Below, in pieces: positions 26,000 through 34,935 of a stretch of DNA of 64,000 bases. Origin of the DNA: Kandleria vitulina DSM 20405 (GTDB taxonomy: Bacteria; Bacillota_I; Bacilli_A; Erysipelotrichales; Coprobacillaceae); contig NZ_JNKN01000008.1 of the NCBI RefSeq assembly GCF_000702065.1, positions 1 through 64,000 of the forward strand, in the 5' to 3' direction. The position numbers and the translations under genes were made by a program. Numbering within the stretch: position 1 is the first letter of the stretch; each line of letters opens with the position of its first letter. Under the pieces are notes generated by a model that saw only the letters and a list, made by a program, of their open reading frames with translations, did not search any database and was not told the origin of the DNA.

Positions 26000-27859
26000 T
26001 TATTCTCCGTATTCTGATTTCAGGTAAATAAGCAATACTGAGATATCAGCTGGATTAATACCTGAAATACGTGAAGCCTGTCCTACTGTCAATGGACGTA
26101 CTTCTTCTAATTTTTGCTTTGCTTCTAAGGCAAGATTAACAACTTTGTCATAATCTATGTCAGAAGGAATCTTCTTTTCTTCCATAGCTTTGACTTTTTC
26201 TACCTGTCTTAATGCTTTATCAATATATCCTTTATACTTGATATTGATTGTAACACGCTGTCTTTCTTCTTTAGTTAAATCAGTTTCTCCAAGATAATCC
26301 TTGATTTTCTCATAAGTCAATTCTGGTCTTTGAAGAAGTTCTTTAGCACTAATTCCTTCTTTTAGACGTGTTGATCCTAATTCTTCAATACGATCATTGA
26401 TGTCACTCTTTGGAGTAAAACGAATTGTCTTTAATCTTTCTATTTCATTTGCAATACGTTCCATCTTTCTTTCATATTGATCATAGACATCTTTCTTTAC
26501 AAGACCTGCTTCATAGCCATATTTTCTTAATCTTTCATCAGCATTATCATGTCTTAAAAGAAGACGGTATTCTGCTCTACTTGTTAACATTCTATAAGGT
26601 TCTTTTGTACCTTTAGTTACAAGATCATCAATAAGTACACCAATATATGATTCATCTCTTCTAAGAATCATAGGTTCTTTTCCATCAACTTTTTTAGCCG
26701 CATTGATACCAGCTACAATACCCTGACCGGCAGCTTCTTCATAACCGCTTGTTCCATTGATCTGACCAGCAGTAAATAAGTTCTTGATAACTTTTGTTTC
26801 TAATGAAGGCCAAAGCTGTAATGGATCGATAGCATCATATTCAATAGCGTAAGCATATTTTAAAATGACACAGTCTTCTAATCCTGGTAATGTTCTTACC
26901 ATCTTTTCCTGAATATCATGAGGCATTGAAGTAGAGAATCCCTGTACATAAATAGAATTCATTTCTCTTGATTCAGGTTCTAGGAAAATCTGATGTCTTT
27001 TTTTATCAGCGAACTTTACAACCTTATCTTCAATGGATGGACAATAACGTGGTCCAATTCCTTTAACGATTCCTGAATACATTGAGCTCTTATCTAAGTT
27101 ATCTCGGATGAGCTTATGTGTTTCTTCATTTGTATAAGTCAACCAGCATGTATCCTGCTTTTCAACAGGCATGAATGTATCTGTTTCATATGAGAATGCC
27201 AATTCATCATCTGTTCCTGGCTGTACTTCTGTTTTTGAATAATCAATACTGTCAGCTGCAACTCTAGGTGGAGTTCCTGTCTTTAATCTCTGGATTCTAA
27301 AACCATAGTCTTTTAACTTGCTTGAAAGGAACTTAGAATAGCGTTCATTGTCTGGTCCACTTGGTGTCTTTGTATCTCCAACAAGTATTTCAGCCTTAAG
27401 ATATGTACCTGTTGTTAACACGACAGTATGAGATTCATAGCGTGTTCCATCTTCTAAGATGACACCTTTACATTCCTGATCTTCTATAATAAGATCTTCA
27501 ACCATTGATTCTACAATATCAAGGTTTTCCTGTTCCTTAAGAACCTTCTGCATATATCTAGGATATGCTTTCTTATCTTCCTGCGAGCGTAATGCCCATA
27601 CACCTGGCCCTTTGGCAGTATTAAGCATTTTCATCTGTGTATAATTGCGATCTGCACTTTTTCCCATCTGTCCGCCAAGTGCATCCACTTCTCTTACAAT
27701 AATCCCTTTGGCAGGTCCACCAATGGCGGTATTACATGGCATCTGTCCTGCATTTTCAAAGTGACTTGTTACTAATAACGTTTTCTTACCAATTCTTGCA
27801 CCAGCAAGGCATGCTTCAATCCCGGCATGTCCCGCCCCTACAACGATAATATCATACAT
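26000..27859 (-). CDS. mnmG: tRNA uridine-34 5-carboxymethylaminomethyl modification enzyme
   Basis: This 619-residue FAD protein (GidA) works with MnmE to modify U34 of tRNAs. The N-terminal dinucleotide-binding loop [33 protein letters not shown] with a catalytic cysteine, the second cysteine motif [13 protein letters not shown], and [18 protein letters not shown] are all present. Full length. mnmE is not directly upstream, where it lies in Bacillus; instead a strong promoter starts the operon here. Confidence 0.97.
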   Translation of the reverse strand: MYDIIVVGAGHAGIEACLAGARIGKKTLLVTSHFENAGQMPCNTAIGGPAKGIIVREVDALGGQMGKSADRNYTQMKMLNTAKGPGVWALRSQEDKKAYPRYMQKVLKEQENLDIVESMVEDLIIEDQECKGVILEDGTRYESHTVVLTTGTYLKAEILVGDTKTPSGPDNERYSKFLSSKLKDYGFRIQRLKTGTPPRVAADSIDYSKTEVQPGTDDELAFSYETDTFMPVEKQDTCWLTYTNEETHKLIRDNLDKSSMYSGIVKGIGPRYCPSIEDKVVKFADKKRHQIFLEPESREMNSIYVQGFSTSMPHDIQEKMVRTLPGLEDCVILKYAYAIEYDAIDPLQLWPSLETKVIKNLFTAGQINGTSGYEEAAGQGIVAGINAAKKVDGKEPMILRRDESYIGVLIDDLVTKGTKEPYRMLTSRAEYRLLLRHDNADERLRKYGYEAGLVKKDVYDQYERKMERIANEIERLKTIRFTPKSDINDRIEELGSTRLKEGISAKELLQRPELTYEKIKDYLGETDLTKEERQRVTINIKYKGYIDKALRQVEKVKAMEEKKIPSDIDYDKVVNLALEAKQKLEEVRPLTVGQASRISGINPADISVLLIYLKSEYGE

Positions 27860-27885
27860 AAAAACGACCTTCTTTCACATATTGA

Positions 27886-27914
27886 ACTATATCATAACAT
27901 TATGTCTATTTCAA
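27886..27914 (-). promoter_or_regulatory. Promoter of mnmG-rsmG-noc
   Basis: On the minus strand TTGAAA, 17 nt and TATAGT lie about 27 nt before the mnmG start. Confidence 0.65.
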
Positions 27915-27939
27915 TCAATGTAAGTGGCAATCCAATGAA

Positions 27940-27966
27940 ATAGAGGCATGATTTTCATGCCTCTAT
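27940..27966 (-). terminator. Terminator at the end of the malto-oligosaccharide transport operon
   Basis: ATAGAGGCATGA and TCATGCCTCTAT form a perfect 12-bp stem with a 3-nt loop; the T-tract on the minus strand is short (TTTCATT), so termination may be partial. Confidence 0.6.
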
Positions 27967-29588
27967 CACTTCTTTATTTCTTGATTGACTTCCTTGGTAA
28001 TCTCACTTCCACCATGTTCATACCACTTCTTTACAAATTGATCAAATGAAGACACTGAATCTTTTCCACATATAATTTTTAGATAAGTATCTTTTTCCAT
28101 TTCTTCTAGACGCCACCATTTGATCATCATCGTTTTCGTTGTACCAAAGTATACTGAGTTGACCTCCTTAACTAAAGGAGTCTCCAATAATTTCAGAGCT
28201 TCTATTCTTGAAGCATAGGCTGCCCAGTTTTCAGCCTGGTTCTTTTTATCATTCTTCAAATAATTTTTGCATGCTTCAGCATATGGATAATCTATTGCCA
28301 TGACATCTCTTTTCTTTTCTCCATTGAGAATAGCTTGAACATTCTCATAACTACGATGTAAGGCGTTTTTATAATCTACATTAATAGAAATAGGTCTTGC
28401 GGTAGGATCAACATTTAAACGATAGTAATCATTGATTTCTTTTACATTCTTATTCTCATAACGAAGATAATCAAAGATAACGGAAATGATCTTAAAGATA
28501 ATTTCCGGATGCTTAAATCCCTTTCTTACAACAACATACTTTGTAGAAGGATTAATAGAATGATAAGTTGTTTCTCCATTCTTATTTGTCTCAATGCGAT
28601 AAGGTTTCCAATTAATAGAAGCATCTTTCTGCTTAGCCGTAACAAGTGGATTATTTGGTACCCACCATGGTCCAAAGAAAGCCCCGCATTGTCCATCAAT
28701 GATCAATTGAGCAATATTATTGGAAGTTCTTTCTAAGAACTTCTGATCGAGTACTCCTTCTTTATAAAGTTCATGAAGATGAGAAAGCACCTTCTTGACA
28801 TTCTGATCCACCGATCCATAGTTTGCCTGATTGCCTTTCATGATCCACTGCTTGGGATAAGTGTTGTAAGACGCAAAATAAAGATTCAGTAAATACTCAC
28901 TACTAAATCCTGTTCCTGCCGTCAATGATGTATCAGTAACAAGACCCACTGTTTTCTTCTTTTTCTTGAAAGTACGTACAATATTTTCTACATCAGTAAG
29001 TGTCTTTGGCGCCTGAAGACCACATTCCTTTAACCAATCTTCACGACACCAGAACAAGTTTGGTCCATCATTGATATTTGTTTCTGGCATAGCATAAAGT
29101 TTTCCATTGATTGTAACGTGATTAAAGATGGAAGGATAGCTATTATAAATATCCTTAATACGCTGAGTGGTACATTTTTTATAAGCGGTAGATAGATCTT
29201 CTATCATATCATGTTCTACAAGATACTGTAGATCATGATAGTTATTGATAATCATGACATCAGGAATATTCTTTTTTAAGATTGAATAATTAACTGATTT
29301 AAAATAACGATCTTCTACTTCATCAATCTTATTGATATTTTGAATATTCAGCTTCTTAGAAAGATAGCGTGTATACGCATTATTTTCCGATGTATCTCCT
29401 TCTGGCATATAGGAGTTGTTTACTCCTGCCATATGTGCCAATGTGTAGGTCACCGTTTCAGGGTATCGTCCATAAGGTGTATTTTGTGCATATTTGTAAG
29501 ACGCATCAAAGGAGTCGCGTAGCGACCCCGTTTGACATGATGTAATTATAATTAAGGAAAGGAAAATGAAACTTAGTTTTTTTAACAT
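27966..29588 (-). CDS. Second extracellular solute-binding lipoprotein of the malto-oligosaccharide operon
   Basis: This 540-residue protein has a lipoprotein signal (MLKKLSFIFLSLIIITSC) with the lipobox cysteine at about residue 18. The mature part resembles large family-1 sugar-binding proteins of the LplA type (DVMIINNYHDLQYLVEHDMIEDLS, WCREDWLKECGLQAPKTLTDVENIV, GAFFGPWWVPNN). It begins 4 nt after malG, so it is cotranscribed with malEFG although malE is already present. It may bind longer or branched glucans, or act as an accessory receptor. Ligand is not known. Confidence 0.82.
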   Translation of the reverse strand: MLKKLSFIFLSLIIITSCQTGSLRDSFDASYKYAQNTPYGRYPETVTYTLAHMAGVNNSYMPEGDTSENNAYTRYLSKKLNIQNINKIDEVEDRYFKSVNYSILKKNIPDVMIINNYHDLQYLVEHDMIEDLSTAYKKCTTQRIKDIYNSYPSIFNHVTINGKLYAMPETNINDGPNLFWCREDWLKECGLQAPKTLTDVENIVRTFKKKKKTVGLVTDTSLTAGTGFSSEYLLNLYFASYNTYPKQWIMKGNQANYGSVDQNVKKVLSHLHELYKEGVLDQKFLERTSNNIAQLIIDGQCGAFFGPWWVPNNPLVTAKQKDASINWKPYRIETNKNGETTYHSINPSTKYVVVRKGFKHPEIIFKIISVIFDYLRYENKNVKEINDYYRLNVDPTARPISINVDYKNALHRSYENVQAILNGEKKRDVMAIDYPYAEACKNYLKNDKKNQAENWAAYASRIEALKLLETPLVKEVNSVYFGTTKTMMIKWWRLEEMEKDTYLKIICGKDSVSSFDQFVKKWYEHGGSEITKEVNQEIKK

Positions 29589-29592
29589 ATAA

Positions 29593-30453
29593 TCAACCCT
29601 TTACTGCACCTGACATTCCTTCGGCGTAGAATCTTTGCATATATATAAATAATACAGCAATAGGAATAGATACGCAAACGGCTCCGGCAGCAAATCGTGT
29701 ATACCATACGTCGATATACTCTTTTGTCAGCATGTTCCATAAACCAATTGCGACTGTATAGTAGTCAGCATTGGCACGGCAGATAACTTTTGCAAAAATA
29801 AAGTCAAGCCATGGCGCTAAGAATGATGTTAAGACAGTATATACAATGATTGGCTTAGAGAGAGGTATAGTTAATCTTGTAAATACTTGCCATTTTGTAG
29901 CACCATCAATATAGGCTGCTTCATCGATTGCCTTAGGAATTGTATCAAAGAACCCTTTGGCAATATAGAAGCCTACTCCAGAACCTGCACTGTAGACAAG
30001 TACAAGTGCAACTCTGATCATAGCACCTTCAGATAATCCCACTGTCTTTAAGATATAGTAGATAGCAACCATGCTCATGAACCCTGGGAATAATCCTAAG
30101 ATCATTGCGATATTCATGAAAGGCTTACGTAACTTGAATCTTAATCTACTCATACAGTAAGCTACTGATAATACAAAGAAGCAGCTAATCAAGCATGAGA
30201 AGATAGCAATGATCAATGTATTCATAAACATACGTGGGAAGTTTAAGATGTTTGTATCAGTAAAGAGTTTAATATAATTATCAAAAGTATAAGATTTAGG
30301 GAAGAAGGTATCCACATAGCTTCCTGGTTCTGCTCTAAATGAAGTAAGCACAACCCAGAAGATTGGCAATAGCCAAATGGCAGCTAAGATTGCAAGAAAT
30401 ACATGTACGATGATATTCTTGATTTTTCTTTTTTGACTATAAGATGATTTCAT
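29593..30453 (-). CDS. malG: Maltose/maltodextrin ABC transporter permease MalG-like
   Basis: This 286-residue permease has six transmembrane helices and the ATPase-docking EAA loop IPKAIDEAAYIDGATKWQVFTRLTIPLSKP. The C-terminus RFYAEGMSGAVKG is the classic MalG ending. Its ATG shares a base with the malF stop (TAATG), so translation is coupled. It transports malto-oligosaccharides with MalF; the ATPase is probably the msmX-type gene at 39 kb. Confidence 0.93.
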   Translation of the reverse strand: MKSSYSQKRKIKNIIVHVFLAILAAIWLLPIFWVVLTSFRAEPGSYVDTFFPKSYTFDNYIKLFTDTNILNFPRMFMNTLIIAIFSCLISCFFVLSVAYCMSRLRFKLRKPFMNIAMILGLFPGFMSMVAIYYILKTVGLSEGAMIRVALVLVYSAGSGVGFYIAKGFFDTIPKAIDEAAYIDGATKWQVFTRLTIPLSKPIIVYTVLTSFLAPWLDFIFAKVICRANADYYTVAIGLWNMLTKEYIDVWYTRFAAGAVCVSIPIAVLFIYMQRFYAEGMSGAVKG

Positions 30454-31820
30454 TACATGAATCCCTCCTCATCCTTATAGCTTCCCGTATTACGGTAAGT
30501 CAATAAGGCAACGATAGCTAAGACTACGAATGTCATAATACCAATGACAGCTCCGATAGAATAATACTGTTTATCAATTGTTAATTTATATAACCAAGTG
30601 ACAAGCAAGTCAGTCTTACCGGCAGTTGCACCTACAGGAGTAGGATCACCACCAGATAATAGGTAGATGACATTGAAGTTGTTTACATTGCCAGTAAACT
30701 GTGTAATAAGATATGGTGTGGTTACGAATAGCATATATGGCAATGTGATCTTTGTGAATGTTGTGAAGGCATTTGCGCCATCCATTTTTGCAGACTCATA
30801 AAGTTCAGCAGGAATATTCTGAAGAATACCTGTAACCTGCATCATTGTATATGGGATACCAACCCAAAGGTTGATCACAATAACAGTTACCCTTGCCCAT
30901 GTCGCATTTGAGAAGAATGGCAATGCATTATTGATAAGACCAGCATTCTTTAATAGAACATTGATTGCCCCTTCAGGCTGTAACATTGTTCTCATGATCA
31001 ATAATGAAACGAACTGAGGAACCGCAATACTTAAGATAAAGCAGAATCTCCAGAATGCTTTACCTCGTGTATCTTTTCTATTGATCAAGATTGCTAGCAA
31101 CATACCAAAGATATAATTTAAGAATGTGGCGAAGACTGCCCATACTAACGTCCAGGCCAATACACCCCAGAACTGTTTACCAATTGAACTTCCGAAGTTC
31201 AATATGTCGACAAAGTTCTTTAGGCCGACCCAATCAAATAATATCAAATGATTATCTTGAATACTGTAGTTTGTAAAGGCCATTGAGATCATGAAAACAA
31301 GGGGCAGGATTGTGAAGACAAGAACACCTGCAACTGGTCCTGTCAATAAGAGTTTATGTAAGTTTTCATCAAATAATGACTTTACATCTTCCTTGAAAGT
31401 ATTAAGATGTAATCCATGTTCTTCCTGATACTGCGCTTTGTAGTTCGCAATCAGGTTGCTTCTCCAAATAAGAATAAATCCGACAAGCAAGAATAATGTG
31501 GCAACTCCATAGAGCAGGATCAATAAAGAATTGTCTCCTGCACTATATTCAAAGATGCCTTTAGCTTCATTCCATACTTCTTTTTGTGCAGAAGTACCAA
31601 GACTTGGTAACTTTGCAAGATTATTGAAGCCATTTAATACCATAAATAAGATAAACGCTATTTCAGATAAAAGATATAGAGCACCTTTTACAAAACGTTT
31701 TCTTTTTAATAAACCGACTCCCATCAACACCATGGAGAGCTTGGTAGTAGCATCTCCCTTTATAACCGCATTTTCGAACGTATAGGGAGTCGTATTATGT
31801 TTAATTTTCTTTTTCTTCAT
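30453..31820 (-). CDS. malF: Maltose/maltodextrin ABC transporter permease MalF-like
   Basis: This 455-residue protein has two extra N-terminal hydrophobic segments (ALYLLSEIAFILFMVLNGF, LLILLYGVATLFLLVGFILIW), then the six-helix permease core from about residue 155. The EAA loop is IPAELYESAKMDGANAFTTFTKITLPYM. The long form is usual for MalF of Firmicutes. It follows malE after a spacer with a 12-bp hairpin, and couples to malG. Confidence 0.93.
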   Translation of the reverse strand: MKKKKIKHNTTPYTFENAVIKGDATTKLSMVLMGVGLLKRKRFVKGALYLLSEIAFILFMVLNGFNNLAKLPSLGTSAQKEVWNEAKGIFEYSAGDNSLLILLYGVATLFLLVGFILIWRSNLIANYKAQYQEEHGLHLNTFKEDVKSLFDENLHKLLLTGPVAGVLVFTILPLVFMISMAFTNYSIQDNHLILFDWVGLKNFVDILNFGSSIGKQFWGVLAWTLVWAVFATFLNYIFGMLLAILINRKDTRGKAFWRFCFILSIAVPQFVSLLIMRTMLQPEGAINVLLKNAGLINNALPFFSNATWARVTVIVINLWVGIPYTMMQVTGILQNIPAELYESAKMDGANAFTTFTKITLPYMLFVTTPYLITQFTGNVNNFNVIYLLSGGDPTPVGATAGKTDLLVTWLYKLTIDKQYYSIGAVIGIMTFVVLAIVALLTYRNTGSYKDEEGFM

Positions 31821-31833
31821 ACGTATCTCCTAG

Positions 31834-31860
31834 AAAGGTCTCTATTTTATAGAGACCTTT
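31834..31860 (-). repeat. Intercistronic stem-loop between malE and malF
   Basis: AAAGGTCTCTAT and ATAGAGACCTTT form a perfect 12-bp stem with a 3-nt loop. No T-tract follows on the minus strand, and the malF ribosome site comes directly after. Such stem-loops protect the 3' end of binding-protein mRNAs and lower permease expression relative to the receptor. Confidence 0.7.
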
Positions 31861-31867
31861 AAATCAA

Positions 31868-33100
31868 TTATTTTCCATTAATACCTTTAACAAACGCATC
31901 TGTTTTTTCTTTATAGTTATTAGCGTTTACCTGTTTACCAGCTAATGCTTTACCAAATGTTTCAGCAGGTCCCCAGAAGTTAGACATTTCAGTAATTGTA
32001 GGCTGTAATACTGATGTTTCATTAATAGTATCATTCTGAGCTGTGATCAATGGATCTTTAGAAATAGAATCTTTCTTTAATAATTCTGTGTTACATGGAA
32101 TAATGCTTCTCATTGTGTAATGATCTTCCTGAGCTTTAGATCCACCTAAATATTTAGCAAGTGCAACAGCAACTTCCTGATGTTTAGAGTTAGGGTTAAC
32201 TGCAAGTGCTTTAGAACCAGCGAAAGCTTTTAACTGTTTTTCCTGACCGTTGATTGTGATTGTTGGTAATTTAGCACAAGCGAAGTTTTTACCTAATGCT
32301 TTCTTAACTGAATCATAATCCCAAGAACCAGAGAACATTGCTTTAACTGTACCAGAACGTAATCCTGATAAACCTTTTCCACCAGCATCATCAACGAAGT
32401 TCTTATTATTAACTAAATTGATTAAATACTGAGTTACCTGATATCCTTTTTCTCCACCGAAATCAATACCTTTGCTGGCGTCAGTACCATCACCGTACAT
32501 CTTTCCACCGTTAGCATAGAAGAATGAAGGTAAGTTCCAAGCATTTGATATTGGGAATGCAACTGTATGTTTAGCGATCATCTTATCTAATGATTTCACT
32601 TCATCATCAGTGAAAGCTGATTTATCATAGTACATAAAGTAAGTATTGGCAGTAAATGGAATACCATATACTTTTCCATTAGAAGTAACACTCTTTAACA
32701 TAGTTGAAGAGTTAGTCTTCTTGATTTCTTCTAATGTTTCCCCACCAAACTGTGCAATTGCTTTTGCATCAATTAACTGTCCTAACTGGTCATTAGCATA
32801 CATGTAAACATCAGCTGCTGCAGATGGATCCTGTGAAACAACTTTTCCAGCATCAGCTTCTGAACATACACCATAATCGAAAGTTAATTTCCACTTAGGA
32901 TGTGCCTTATTGAATGCATCACACTGTTTCTGAAGCCAGTTTCCACTGTCTTTAGACTGATCTTCCTGTGGTGACCATACTTTAATTGTAGCTGTTAATT
33001 CTTTGTCTTCCGTAGTTGCAGGTTTGCTAGAGCTACATCCAACAACCCCTGCCATCATTGTTGCGGCTAAAGCCGCAGCACAAATTTTTTTCAAGTTCAT
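31868..33100 (-). CDS. malE: Maltose/malto-oligosaccharide-binding lipoprotein
   Basis: This 410-residue receptor has a lipoprotein signal MNLKKICAAALAATMMAGVVGC with the lipobox cysteine at residue 22. The mature domain (ATIKVWSPQEDQS, LQKQCDAFNKAHPKWKLTFDYGVCSEADAGKVVSQDPSAAADVYMYANDQLGQLIDAKAIAQ) matches MalE/MdxE-type binding proteins. It is the first gene of malE-malF-malG plus a second binding protein. TATAAT on the minus strand about 45 bases upstream is the likely -10. Confidence 0.92.
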   Translation of the reverse strand: MNLKKICAAALAATMMAGVVGCSSSKPATTEDKELTATIKVWSPQEDQSKDSGNWLQKQCDAFNKAHPKWKLTFDYGVCSEADAGKVVSQDPSAAADVYMYANDQLGQLIDAKAIAQFGGETLEEIKKTNSSTMLKSVTSNGKVYGIPFTANTYFMYYDKSAFTDDEVKSLDKMIAKHTVAFPISNAWNLPSFFYANGGKMYGDGTDASKGIDFGGEKGYQVTQYLINLVNNKNFVDDAGGKGLSGLRSGTVKAMFSGSWDYDSVKKALGKNFACAKLPTITINGQEKQLKAFAGSKALAVNPNSKHQEVAVALAKYLGGSKAQEDHYTMRSIIPCNTELLKKDSISKDPLITAQNDTINETSVLQPTITEMSNFWGPAETFGKALAGKQVNANNYKEKTDAFVKGINGK

Positions 33101-33117
33101 GATTTCTCCTCCTTTTT

Positions 33118-33133
33118 ACGAAAGCGTATTCAT
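33118..33133 (-). promoter_or_regulatory. Possible cre or LacI-family operator upstream of malE
   Basis: On the minus strand ATGAATACGCTTTCGT resembles the CcpA cre consensus (TG, central CG, AT-rich right half) but misses the terminal CA. It lies between the likely -10 and the ribosome site, where binding would block transcription. Confidence 0.35.
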
Positions 33134-33221
33134 TTATTACAATTCTTATTATAGAGTTACCTATTCTTCATTCACATATCATAAAATTTTGAATTATATA
33201 AAAATTTTTAGAATATGAAAA

Positions 33222-33250
33222 AACAGAAACATTTTTTATACGTTCCTGTT
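33222..33250 (-). terminator. Terminator of the YesMN-type operon
   Basis: On the minus strand AACAGGAAC and GTTTCTGTT pair over 9 bp (one G-T) and a run of six T follows. It separates the sensor operon from malE. Confidence 0.72.
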
Positions 33251-34933
33251 TTTGAAAACTATTTTTGGAAGACGAATTGTTACTAATGTTCCTTCGCCTA
33301 TTACGCTTTCTATATGAAGACCGTATTCTTCACCATATAAAAGCTTAATACGCTGATTGACATTTCTCATGCCATATCCCTTTGAATTCTCATTTAGCAT
33401 ACGATGTTTCGTCTCTTCATCCATTCCTACACCATTATCTTCTACCATGATGAAGACCTGATCTTCATTTTCAGTAGCATAGACCTTAATGACACCTTTT
33501 CTTTCTTCCAATAGATCAATACCATGTCCAATCGCATTTTCTACAATCGGCTGAAGAATAAGATTAGGACTTTCGTACCCTCTGATTTCTTCATCTATTT
33601 CTATGTCTAACTCAAAATCATAGTCATGCATCATCTGCTGGATATCAAGATAGGCCTTCATGTTCTTAAGTTCATCATCAAGACTGCAGGTATTATTTCC
33701 TTTATTTAATGCTGTTCGATAAAAGTCACTTAACGAAAGAGTAATCTTCGATATATCGTTTTGTCCACTTTCAATGGCCATGAAGTTAATCATTGATAAT
33801 GTGTTATACAAGAAATGCGGATTGATCTGCTGCTGTAAAGCACGCATTTCAAAGTTCTTTTCTTTGATCTTGCTTTCATAGACTTCTTCAATAAGGAATT
33901 TGATACGATTGATCATCTCACCAAATCCTCTGATAAGAGAACCGATTTCATCCTGATCTTCACTAGTGACAGTAACTTCAAGTGCACCCTCTTCAACTGC
34001 TTTCACATTATCCTGAAGCGCTTCTAGTCTTGCGACAATCCCTCTTGAAGTAACCCATATCGCAAAGGCCATCAATAATGATGAAATAAATACGACGACA
34101 ATCATAAACTGTGTTGTCTTTTGTACCGTATTATCTGACATGGATGTAAAGGAATTATAATAATAAAGAGTCCATCCTGTTTCTTCTGATGACTTTGTTA
34201 ACACGTGACCATCTTTCTTTTTAGATAATGCGACACACTGCTTATAGCTAAGCATGTCCTTATAATAGCCATGTTCAAAGTTCTGATGATTATAGATAAC
34301 ATTTCCTTTAGCATCTGCAATGTAAATACCATAGTTCTTATTTTTTAAGTTGGTAAAGCTTTTAAAGACATCATCATAGTTGATTGTAATCGCAATAATC
34401 CCCAGTTGCCCTTTTCTTTCTAGAATAGGCATTTTTCTTACATTGAGAACATTTTTCCCATGTACAATCCATAAGGGATCATTGCTTTTTTTTACTTGAT
34501 TGTACCAAGATTCATTTTGAATCTTGCTTAATGGCATCAAGGTTGTACTATGTGAAATATTCTTTTGTGAATAGACTGTAATTGAAGAAATATCCGTATG
34601 GAAATTAGAAACCGATGTCAGCAAGGGATCAAAGCCTGTCGTTAATGCCTTATAGAGATCATACTCAGAATCAAACTGATAAGTAAGCAGATTACCGACA
34701 GTATCACTGTAGGCTAAGTAATTAGAGAGGTTGTTATAGACCTTTATATCTCCATCAAGGGCATTCTTAGCGACTTTAATCATATTCTTGGATGTACTTT
34801 TTTCTTGTTCATTGACAAGATGTCCAATTCTTTGCATCGCAAATGTATCTACAATGACAAGAGGAACAAAGGCTATAAGAGAATAGATGAGAATCATCTT
34901 ATAGCGCAGTTTCATGTTTCTAAGGATTTTCAT
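33236..34933 (-). CDS. YesM-type sensor histidine kinase
   Basis: This 565-residue kinase has a transmembrane helix at about residues 12-30, an extracytoplasmic dCACHE-like domain, a second helix near 275-298 (FMIVVVFISSLLMAFAIWV), HAMP, and the HisK_5 type kinase core. The phospho-histidine is in LQQQINPHFLYNTLSMINFMA, and ATP-binding motifs are PIVENAIGHGID, VEDNGVGMD and GYGMRNVNQRIKLLYG. The family senses sugars or oligosaccharides with a YesN regulator. It follows the regulator by 2 nt and precedes malE, so malto-oligosaccharide sensing is inferred. Confidence 0.92.
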   Translation of the reverse strand: MKILRNMKLRYKMILIYSLIAFVPLVIVDTFAMQRIGHLVNEQEKSTSKNMIKVAKNALDGDIKVYNNLSNYLAYSDTVGNLLTYQFDSEYDLYKALTTGFDPLLTSVSNFHTDISSITVYSQKNISHSTTLMPLSKIQNESWYNQVKKSNDPLWIVHGKNVLNVRKMPILERKGQLGIIAITINYDDVFKSFTNLKNKNYGIYIADAKGNVIYNHQNFEHGYYKDMLSYKQCVALSKKKDGHVLTKSSEETGWTLYYYNSFTSMSDNTVQKTTQFMIVVVFISSLLMAFAIWVTSRGIVARLEALQDNVKAVEEGALEVTVTSEDQDEIGSLIRGFGEMINRIKFLIEEVYESKIKEKNFEMRALQQQINPHFLYNTLSMINFMAIESGQNDISKITLSLSDFYRTALNKGNNTCSLDDELKNMKAYLDIQQMMHDYDFELDIEIDEEIRGYESPNLILQPIVENAIGHGIDLLEERKGVIKVYATENEDQVFIMVEDNGVGMDEETKHRMLNENSKGYGMRNVNQRIKLLYGEEYGLHIESVIGEGTLVTIRLPKIVFKNRNV

Positions 34934-34935
34934 GA

